A program made the translations under genes and the position numbers. Source: a virus. From it: a stretch of 51,651 bases of DNA. The stretch lies in IMG/VR virus record IMGVR_UViG_3300046491_000457, positions 1 through 51,651 of that record; one strand, given 5' to 3'. Numbering within the stretch: the first letter of the stretch is position 1; each line of letters opens with the position of its first letter. The notes below the pieces were generated by a model. That model searched no databases. It was not told the origin of the DNA and worked only from the letters and a program-made list of their open reading frames with translations. This document shows positions 46,828 to 51,651 of the stretch, piece after piece.

Positions 46828-46838
46828 CCAACCCCAAA

Positions 46839-46884
46839 GTAACCTCCAGAGGTTACATCTCGAAAAGTAACCTGATTGGGTTAC
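46839..46884. promoter_or_regulatory. Two tandem GTAACC-N6-GGTTAC palindromes
   Basis: GTAACC-TCCAGA-GGTTAC at 46839-46856 and GTAACC-TGATTG-GGTTAC at 46867-46884 begin 28 bp apart, in the short gap before the gene at 46897. Identical 6-bp arms and variable spacers suggest two operators for one dimeric regulator. Confidence 0.65.
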
Positions 46885-46896
46885 AGGGATATCGCC

Positions 46897-47085
46897 ATGC
46901 ATGAACCAGTTCAACAAGTCCGAGCCACTGTGCTGCTGGGTCGTGACGGTATGCATCGAATCAGCCTTCACCGCTTGCCTCAGGTTCATCTGACCCCGGC
47001 GCAAGCTCTGAGCATTGCAAGAGAAATCAACCAATACGCCATCGACGCCATGCGGGCTGACGGTGAGCGGGAGGAAGGGAAATGA
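46897..47085 (+). CDS. Small early protein, unknown
   Basis: A 62-residue protein from the ATG at 46897-46899. It has VRATVLLGRDGMHRISLHRL (beta hairpin-like) and a helix LTPAQALSIAREINQYAIDAM. It is preceded by two palindromes, so its transcription may be controlled separately. ATGA overlap with the next gene. Confidence 0.65.
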   Translation: MHEPVQQVRATVLLGRDGMHRISLHRLPQVHLTPAQALSIAREINQYAIDAMRADGEREEGK

Positions 47086-47501
47086 GCGAGGTAAAGCAAT
47101 ACACGTTCACGGGCGCCGCTGGCGTTTACATCTATCTGGCGGATTATGAGCGCCTGCAGGCCGAGAACGCCGCGCTCCAGCAGCGCTTGAACGTCGCGGA
47201 TCAGCGGATTGATGAGCTCGATGATGCGGCCACAGTCGCGTCGATGCGCATCCGAGAACTTGATTTGACGTTCGGACGCTACCTGCTCGGCATGAAGTCT
47301 GCTGTCATCGCGAATGAGTCAGGTGGCAACGGTATGGAATGGATCTTCAACGGGCTGGCTGGACCGGGCGAGTTACCCCCTGAGGATGAGATCGATGCTC
47401 AAGCGTACTTCGACCGTGAGGTAGAGGCTATCGATGCCGGCCTTGCCGAGGTGTTTGCATTCCATGACGCGCGTCGCAAGGCCATTCAGGTGAAACAATG
47501 A
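47082..47501 (+). CDS. Early phage protein, unknown
   Basis: A 139-residue protein. A short coiled coil (DYERLQAENAALQQRLNVADQRI, 21-43) is followed by a globular part with GNGMEWIFNGLAGPGELPPEDE. The C-terminal half (AYFDREVEAIDAGLAEVFAFHD) is helical. ATGA overlaps with both neighbours. No family recognised. Confidence 0.65.
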   Translation: MSEVKQYTFTGAAGVYIYLADYERLQAENAALQQRLNVADQRIDELDDAATVASMRIRELDLTFGRYLLGMKSAVIANESGGNGMEWIFNGLAGPGELPPEDEIDAQAYFDREVEAIDAGLAEVFAFHDARRKAIQVKQ

Positions 47502-48058
47502 CCCACGAAACCAAACTTCTTCCCTGCCCGTTTTGCGGTGTGCAAGCTGTAGCCACTGATGAAATGTTCGGAAGCGTAATCCACTGTGACCACCTGCATA
47601 CCTGTCCGCTTGATGGTCATGAAAAATTTGCAGCTGCCGTTCATGAGTGGAACACGCGCGCCGCCCCTGCCGAGGATGTCCGCGCAGTGGTGGATGAGCC
47701 GGTTCATATCATTGCTGTAGCGGTCACTCGCGAAGATGACGAAGAAGGTTTGCGGCTTGAATGGCTGCTTGAAGGCGGCATTTCTGAACTCGAGTTCGCA
47801 GGTACAGTGCTCTTCGCCATGCCTGAAGCGAACGACTTGTGCGACGAGGATGGAAGCGCAGAGCTTCGCCGCCGGCCGAAATGTTCGGAGCACCTCCGAA
47901 CACAAGGCAAGCTGCTCCCGCATCACGCACTACTGCCACACCCGCCACGTCACGAAGGCTTCCTTCAGCCAGAGCGCGAAGTGCCCGGCTACACGCTCGA
48001 TCAGATGAAGGAATACGGCGCCCTGTGCGCTGCTGAAGCCTCGCGCCAGAACAAGTAA
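47498..48058 (+). CDS. Lar-like restriction alleviation protein (N-terminal domain)
   Basis: A 186-residue protein. Residues 5-55 form a Lar-type zinc ribbon: KLLPCPFCGVQAV, a second pair of cysteines/histidines (HCDHLHTC), and HEWNTRAA, the standard end of the domain. Lar of the Rac prophage reduces type I restriction of unmodified DNA. The rest of the protein is an unrelated C-terminal part of unknown role. The assignment of restriction alleviation is by domain similarity. Confidence 0.72.
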   Translation: MTHETKLLPCPFCGVQAVATDEMFGSVIHCDHLHTCPLDGHEKFAAAVHEWNTRAAPAEDVRAVVDEPVHIIAVAVTREDDEEGLRLEWLLEGGISELEFAGTVLFAMPEANDLCDEDGSAELRRRPKCSEHLRTQGKLLPHHALLPHPPRHEGFLQPEREVPGYTLDQMKEYGALCAAEASRQNK

Positions 48059-48123
48059 CCCCGCCGCCCGTTCGGCCCCACCCTATCCCTATTGCCTGCT
48101 GCGTATGCGGCGAGGACGAAGTC
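48059..48123 (+). repeat. CCCTAT-plus-hairpin intergenic unit (copy C)
   Basis: The stretch CGGCCCCACCCTATCCC is followed by TGCTGCGTATGCGGCG and the ribosome site GAGGACGAAGTC-ATG. It resembles the units at 39963-40023 and 49010-49063. Confidence 0.5.
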
Positions 48124-48786
48124 ATGTCTGAAGAAATGAAAACTGTCGAACTCAGTAGCTATCAGGAAATCCTGAGCCTGCTCAAATTGCAGGATGGTGA
48201 AGACCCAGTAGAGGCCGTATACAAGCTGGTTCGGATCGCCGACGGTGTATTCGACGCGCTGCAGCCGATAGGCGCGAATCATCGCCGCTGCCCGCCCACC
48301 ATCATTGCCAACGTCGAGGGGCTGAAACGCAGCGCTGAAGAGGATCACCCGCTTGCTGATCGATATCGCTTTCTGCGCGAGCCAAAGGCCAGTGCGCCAG
48401 TGACCCTGCCAGAAGAAGAATGGATTGTCGTGGGCATGGCCAGCCATGAGGATGTCTTGCACGGCGCCGATCTCGACAGAGCGATCGACGAGGCGATGGC
48501 AGGAAAGCGCTACACCTTCGATCCTGAAAATGGCCCACTGCTCTGCTACCAGGTTGGCGAATGCGACTGGGTCGCGGCGCAGAACCCAGAGCAGGCGTTG
48601 GCGGTTATGGCGGAAATGAGCGGCGACTGGCTTCATGAAAACACGGATGACTTCGACGTCGAGCTCGCCAGCGATAGCGCCTTGGATCAGGAGTGGCGCG
48701 ACGAGGACGAGCACTTCGTCGTGGGAACGCTCCGCCAATGGCTGGGCGAAGCAACTGAGCCGAAATATCTGATCGGTACGGAGTAG
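48124..48786 (+). CDS. Early phage protein, unknown
   Basis: A 220-residue acidic protein. The middle has LADRYRFLREPK, a motif shared with many phage early proteins, and ADLDRAIDEAMAGKR. The C-terminal region is acidic (TDDFDVELASDSALDQEWRD). No catalytic motif. GAGGA seven bases before the ATG. Confidence 0.65.
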   Translation: MSEEMKTVELSSYQEILSLLKLQDGEDPVEAVYKLVRIADGVFDALQPIGANHRRCPPTIIANVEGLKRSAEEDHPLADRYRFLREPKASAPVTLPEEEWIVVGMASHEDVLHGADLDRAIDEAMAGKRYTFDPENGPLLCYQVGECDWVAAQNPEQALAVMAEMSGDWLHENTDDFDVELASDSALDQEWRDEDEHFVVGTLRQWLGEATEPKYLIGTE

Positions 48787-48790
48787 CCCC

Positions 48791-49009
48791 ATGGCGTGCA
48801 TGCGCATCGAGCACGGATTCGTCTGTGGCTCGCCATTCTTCAGGCTGCCCCTCGCTGACGGCACCCGCGTGTACATGAGCTGGCACAACTATCTCGGCCC
48901 GCTGTTCTTCCGCGACAGGTATGAGCAGCGCGAGATAGAGGACTGGTACGACAAGCCTCTCATCTGTGAAGCACTCGACTGGTTCTGCAATCGCGGCCAC
49001 CGAGCCTAA
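48791..49009 (+). CDS. Small early protein, unknown
   Basis: A 72-residue aromatic-rich protein (RVYMSWHNYLGPLFFRDRYEQ; EALDWFCNRGHRA) beginning five bases after the previous stop, with GGAG just overlapping that stop. It has three cysteines but no CxxC pair. Role unknown. Confidence 0.65.
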   Translation: MACMRIEHGFVCGSPFFRLPLADGTRVYMSWHNYLGPLFFRDRYEQREIEDWYDKPLICEALDWFCNRGHRA

Positions 49010-49063
49010 CCCCTTCCCCATCTATCCACATGCCTGCCGGTGTACGGCGGGCGGGAGATACGC
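49010..49063 (+). repeat. CCCTAT-plus-hairpin intergenic unit (copy D)
   Basis: CCCCTTCCCCATCTATCCAC is followed by GCCTGCCG-GTGTA-CGGCGGGC and the ribosome site GGGAGATACGC-ATG. Related units at 39963, about 44667 and 48059. Confidence 0.55.
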
Positions 49064-49450
49064 ATGCCTGAAATAAAATGCGATTACGGACACACAACTC
49101 ACGTCGGCACGCCGCAGTGGATCGAGCTGCTCACCCTTGACCAGATGCGACGGGCTGTCGAGCTGATGGGCGAAAAGATAACCGCGGCCGAGGCCCAGCC
49201 CAAGCGGGTGATTTGGCGAGTGTGTTGTGGCGGGTTGTGCCTCGCCAATTACCAGGAAGACCGCTACGAGGCGGCGGCCGATCACTTCCAGCGAGTTTAC
49301 AGAGAGTCGTTTATGGAAGAAGCCGGCGAGTACGTGAGTAAGCCTTACGGTACCGAGACTTTCCGGCGCCGTTTGCCGAGCATCGAAATCGAGCGCGTAA
49401 CGCAGTTCGAATACGAGACCGAATGGTTTCCACCACTCAACCCCGCATAG
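49064..49450 (+). CDS. Early phage protein, unknown
   Basis: A 128-residue protein from the ATG at 49064-49066 with GGGAG upstream. It has IKCDYGHTTHVGTPQWIELL at the start and WRVCCGGLCLANY near 50, with several Cys/His that could bind zinc, then VYRESFMEEAGEYV. It is the last gene before the excisionase. No family recognised. Confidence 0.65.
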   Translation: MPEIKCDYGHTTHVGTPQWIELLTLDQMRRAVELMGEKITAAEAQPKRVIWRVCCGGLCLANYQEDRYEAAADHFQRVYRESFMEEAGEYVSKPYGTETFRRRLPSIEIERVTQFEYETEWFPPLNPA

Positions 49451-49472
49451 ACCCCGGACGGAGGTAGCCACC

Positions 49473-49685
49473 ATGGCTGCAGCACAGAATATTGATCGAC
49501 TCCTGCGCCTCGACGAGGTGCTTCACACCACCGGCCTGGGTCGGAATACTGTTTATCGCAGAATCAGGGAGGGCACTTTCCCGAAACAAGTTAGAATAGG
49601 CCCCAACTCGGTCGCCTGGCGCCAGTCCGACATCTCTCAATGGATGACTGATCTGACCCCCAGCAACGACCAATCAGTACATTGA
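49473..49685 (+). CDS. xis: AlpA-type excisionase / recombination directionality factor
   Basis: A 70-residue winged-helix protein of the AlpA family: RLLRLDEVLHTTGLGRNTVYRRIREGTFPKQVRIGPNSVAWRQSDISQWM. It should bend attachment DNA and favour excision by the integrase. GGAGG upstream. It is the terminal gene of the rightward operon, so its expression is tied to the early promoter. Its final codons overlap the candidate attR core. In the circular phage form it would be next to int. Confidence 0.9.
   Translation: MAAAQNIDRLLRLDEVLHTTGLGRNTVYRRIREGTFPKQVRIGPNSVAWRQSDISQWMTDLTPSNDQSVH
49675..49685. repeat. Candidate attR core (direct repeat CAGTACATTGA)
   Basis: CAGTACATTGA overlaps the excisionase stop codon and matches 99-109 exactly. 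Host DNA is recognisable 64 bp further right (queD). The short match makes it tentative. Confidence 0.35.
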
Positions 49686-49699
49686 TTAGTACACTGAAC

Positions 49700-49724
49700 A
49701 CGGGGCTTTTTCTGGAGGCCCCGG
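49700..49724 (+). terminator. Hairpin after the excisionase gene
   Basis: CGGGGC, an 11-base loop and GCCCCG form a stable stem in the gap before queD. There is no long T-run, so termination is possible but not certain. It may belong to the host or to the phage. Confidence 0.45.
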
Positions 49725-49748
49725 TTTACCAGCCATACAGGTCTTAAA

Positions 49749-50105
49749 TTGGAAATCTTCAAGGAATTTACGTTCGAATCCGCTCATCGTCTTCCTCACG
49801 TTCCGGAAGGCCACAAGTGCGGCCGTCTGCATGGCCACTCTTTCCGGGTGGCGATCTATCTGCAAGGCGAGCCGGATCCGCATACCGGCTGGATTCGCGA
49901 TTTCTCCGAGATCAAGACCATCTTCAAGCCGCTTTACGAGCGTCTGGACCACAATTACCTGAACGACATCCCTGGCCTGGAAAACCCGACCAGCGAAGTC
50001 TTGGTCAAGTGGATCTGGAATGAGCTCAAACCGCTGCTGCCTGAACTGTCGGCCATTCGCATCCACGAGACCTGCACCAGCGGTTGTGTTTATCGCGGTG
50101 ATTGA
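49749..50105 (+). CDS. queD: 6-carboxy-5,6,7,8-tetrahydropterin synthase (host)
   Basis: A 118-residue host enzyme of queuosine biosynthesis. It converts dihydroneopterin triphosphate to 6-carboxytetrahydropterin. Zinc ligands are H13 (ESAHRLP), H28 and H30 (LHGHSF), with C24 (HKCGRLHGH) as a catalytic Cys and H67 (DHNYL) and E105 (IHETCTSG). The start is TTG at 49749-49751, with AGGT upstream. The native start or promoter may have been altered by the prophage, because the phage ends 64 bp before it. Confidence 0.95.
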   Translation: MEIFKEFTFESAHRLPHVPEGHKCGRLHGHSFRVAIYLQGEPDPHTGWIRDFSEIKTIFKPLYERLDHNYLNDIPGLENPTSEVLVKWIWNELKPLLPELSAIRIHETCTSGCVYRGD

Positions 50106-50121
50106 TGGGTATGGGATCTGC

Positions 50122-50151
50122 AAAAAACCACCTTCGCGGTGGTTTTTTTTT
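50122..50151. terminator. Bidirectional terminator between queD and the omptin gene
   Basis: AACCACC, loop TTCGC and GGTGGTT with A- and T-runs. Serves queD and the convergent omptin gene. Confidence 0.9.
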
Positions 50152-50168
50152 GGCCCGGAGAAATGCGA

Positions 50169-51128
50169 TCAGAAACGGTAATTCAGCGCCAGGCTGGACA
50201 ACACCGTTCTGCTCGATTGCCCACCGGATTTGCCGCTGTAGTGGGTGCGCTCGCCACTCTCCAGATCCTTGACCCGCGTGCTGCCGCTGGACTCGCCATA
50301 CATTTGATAATCGACCCCCGCCTTGACCGAGAACTGCGGATGGAAACGGTACGACAGCCCCAGCGCCAGACTTTGCATCCGTCCTCGATTGCCGTTATTG
50401 CCGGTAAATGTCAGGTCACGTAGATGGTGCTGGTCGTAGTCTCTGGCCTTGACCCATTGGCTGTACTTGAAGCGGCTTTCCAGCGTCCAGTTGCGATAGT
50501 TGTAGATGCCCACCAGTCCAACATAGGGTGTTTCGTAGGTTTGGCGGTAGGTGATGCCTTTCAAACCATCAGGGATGGTCCCGGAGATGTCCCGATAGCC
50601 GTCGTCCGAAGAGTAAAGGTAGCTACCGCCCCGGGCCTCCCATTCGAACTGGCTGCGCTGGTAACCCAGCACGACGCCCAGCGCCAGCTCATCGCGCTTC
50701 AGGGCCCATGCCGTCGCTGCAAAATCCGCCTGCCACGCCTGCTTGATTCGCGTATCCGGATGATTGGATCGATGCGTCCAGTCTGCATCGTCGTCAAACC
50801 AGTCGTAGTCTTTCATGTGCCCGTCGCCCTTCGCGACCTGCGTCCAACCGCTTGCGTCCAGCGACAGCCAGTCCAGTGGCTGGTAGCTCAGACCCAGGTG
50901 CAGCGTGGGCACCTGCTTGATGTCCCAGTTCAATTGGCTGATCTTCCTGCCACCTTCGTCGACGTCGTAGACTTTTTCCTGCGACTGGCCGTTCAACAAC
51001 CCGACACCCAGGCTCACTCCCACACTTCCCAGCCGGAACCGCTGTTCATCTGTCGTCTGTGCACGCGCGACCGCTTCCTGCCCGAAAGCAAAGAGCCCAA
51101 GCATCACCAGCGTTTTCCGTCCCTTCAT
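50169..51128 (-). CDS. Omptin-family outer-membrane protease (host)
   Basis: A 319-residue omptin (OmpT/Pla-like) from the ATG at 51126-51128, with GGAG six bases upstream. A longer open frame lacks a better start. The signal peptide is about 22 residues (GLFAFGQEAVARA). The catalytic pairs are conserved: DYDWFDDD corresponds to OmpT D83/D85, and DYDQHH to OmpT D210/H212. The last residues LALNYRF are a beta-barrel end. It is a ten-stranded barrel that cleaves peptides at the cell surface, preferring basic residues in relatives. Confidence 0.92.
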   Translation of the reverse strand: MKGRKTLVMLGLFAFGQEAVARAQTTDEQRFRLGSVGVSLGVGLLNGQSQEKVYDVDEGGRKISQLNWDIKQVPTLHLGLSYQPLDWLSLDASGWTQVAKGDGHMKDYDWFDDDADWTHRSNHPDTRIKQAWQADFAATAWALKRDELALGVVLGYQRSQFEWEARGGSYLYSSDDGYRDISGTIPDGLKGITYRQTYETPYVGLVGIYNYRNWTLESRFKYSQWVKARDYDQHHLRDLTFTGNNGNRGRMQSLALGLSYRFHPQFSVKAGVDYQMYGESSGSTRVKDLESGERTHYSGKSGGQSSRTVLSSLALNYRF

Positions 51129-51411
51129 CGACCACTCCACATCGTTCATTCGAGGATGCGCCGGGCATTTGAATACCTCGGCAAGCGGCGAAAGGATGAA
51201 GCTTGATGAAGGATGTTTCTGCCAGACCACTCCCATTGATACGCGTGAAAACCAGAAGATCGACTGTGGACATGTCCTACAAAGATCAGGTGACGCCACG
51301 ATTGACAATCGATTATCGGGAACAGGCAGCAGAAATCTGTTTGTCCGATTGCCAGGTCAAATCAGCATCCAGACACGCCGCAACCTTGTAGCAATGGCTA
51401 ACCCTGAAGGG
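51129..51411. other. Intergenic region upstream of the omptin gene
   Basis: About 280 bases between two minus-strand genes. It must contain the omptin promoter. I see no clear sigma70 promoter or operator and no RNA gene. Confidence 0.4.
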
Positions 51412-51412
51412 A

Positions 51413-51448
51413 CAAAAAAAGGGCCATCCGCTCTCACGGACAGCCCTT
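51413..51448 (-). terminator. Intrinsic terminator after pepN
   Basis: On the minus strand, AGGGC-GTCCG and CGGAT-GCCCT pair, followed by seven T. Ends pepN transcription. Confidence 0.85.
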
Positions 51449-51468
51449 CATTCAACCGCCTGGCTGAT

Positions 51469-51651
51469 TTATGCCAAGCTTTTGCTCACCACCTCAAACA
51501 CATCCGGCGACAGCTGGCCGGAGGCGCGGATGCGCTCCAGTTCGCCTTTCATCAGCGCCTGACGCTTGTCGTCGTATTTGCGCCAGCGGGTCAACGGCGC
51601 CAGTTGGCGCGAGGCGATCTGTGGATTGAAGCCGTTCAGTTCGATGACCAG
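51469..51651 (-). CDS. pepN: Aminopeptidase N, C-terminal end (host, partial)
   Basis: The last 60 residues of an M1-family aminopeptidase N. NGFNPQIASRQLAPLTRWRKYD and LMKGELERI followed by LSPDVFEVVSKSLA are the usual C-terminus of bacterial PepN. The rest of the gene, including the zinc site, continues past the window edge. The stop TAA lies at 51469-51471. Confidence 0.93.
   Translation of the reverse strand: MVIELNGFNPQIASRQLAPLTRWRKYDDKRQALMKGELERIRASGQLSPDVFEVVSKSLA

Larger units (their letters stand above)
99..49685. mobile_element. Temperate myovirus-type prophage
   Basis: The stretch holds an integrase at the left edge, an AlpA-type excisionase at the right edge, CI/Cro-like regulators, replication and recombination genes, and a full set of head, contractile-tail and lysis genes. 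Host genes (queD, omptin, pepN) begin immediately to the right. No frameshifted or truncated structural gene is visible, so the element looks inducible. The left boundary is uncertain. I placed both ends at an 11-bp direct repeat (CAGTACATTGA) found at 99-109 and 49675-49685, but the true attL could lie outside the window. The head-tail gene families (DUF1073 portal, DUF2184 capsid, DUF3383 sheath) identify a Mu-unlike, non-P2 myovirus lineage. Confidence 0.9.

Noticed and set aside
46357-47034. 225-codon minus-strand ORF opposite the methyltransferase end
   Set aside because: It crosses the tandem palindromes and the gene boundary, and the plus strand has conserved methyltransferase motifs.
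49765-49785. GTTCGAATCC, similar to a tRNA T-loop, near the right prophage end
   Set aside because: It lies inside the conserved FTFESAHR part of queD. There is no tRNA fold around it, so it is not a tRNA attachment remnant.

Overview
The window is an almost complete temperate phage genome (about 49.6 kb, integrase to excisionase) inside a Pseudomonas chromosome. The host is inferred from the right flank, which carries queD, an omptin-type outer-membrane protease and the 3' end of pepN, and from a DUF1654 gene and CTG-N10-CAG LexA boxes. The P. fluorescens/P. syringae side of the genus is my guess. The phage has a contractile tail: DUF3383 sheath, DUF3277 tube, a tape measure with an embedded lysozyme domain, and a gp25/gpJ/gp138-type baseplate.

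Layout. 0-2.3 kb: P4-type integrase, an SOS-controlled UmuD'-like gene and a small zinc-ribbon gene. 2.3-4.8 kb: two overlapping cell-envelope transferase genes, probably lysogenic conversion. 4.8-28.7 kb, minus strand: the late operon, transcribed right to left. It runs spanin/lipoprotein/holin, portal (with a C-terminal Acb1-like domain), head morphogenesis, prohead protease, decoration and capsid proteins, neck genes, sheath, tube, frameshifted chaperone, tape measure, baseplate, tail fibre, terminase (displaced from its usual place), tailspike, endolysin, Rz/Rz1. 28.9-36 kb, minus strand: the leftward early operon, with a Cro-like gene, small ribbon-helix-helix-type genes, KilA-N, a DUF1376 replication protein and a DnaC-like loader, small membrane proteins, NinB, NinG and a protein in the Q position. 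36.1-36.9 kb: CI-type repressor. 37.0-37.3 kb: SOS-box DUF1654 gene. 37.7-49.7 kb, plus strand: the rightward operon, with a YubB-like protein, RecT, YqaJ exonuclease, SSB, a triple-HTH protein, an HNH-like protein, a DNA methyltransferase, a Lar-like protein and an AlpA-type excisionase, interspersed with many small genes.

Regulation can be read from the DNA. The promoters of the leftward (cro) and rightward operons each carry the same 13-bp operator, AACACGATGCGTG, inside the promoter. CI could therefore silence both, and SOS induction would release them together with the two LexA-boxed genes. The rightward leader holds a boxA and a following stem-loop (nut-like) before the first intrinsic terminator. 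Three terminators in series precede the late genes, as expected for Q-type antitermination.

Most notable are the portal-Acb1 fusion (possible anti-CBASS activity), the duplicated operator with its nut-like leader, a recurring CCCTAT-plus-hairpin element between genes of the rightward operon, a pair of GCGCCACG inverted repeats at the KilA-N gene and before the portal, a possible second spanin pair, and a candidate att core inside the integrase reading frame.
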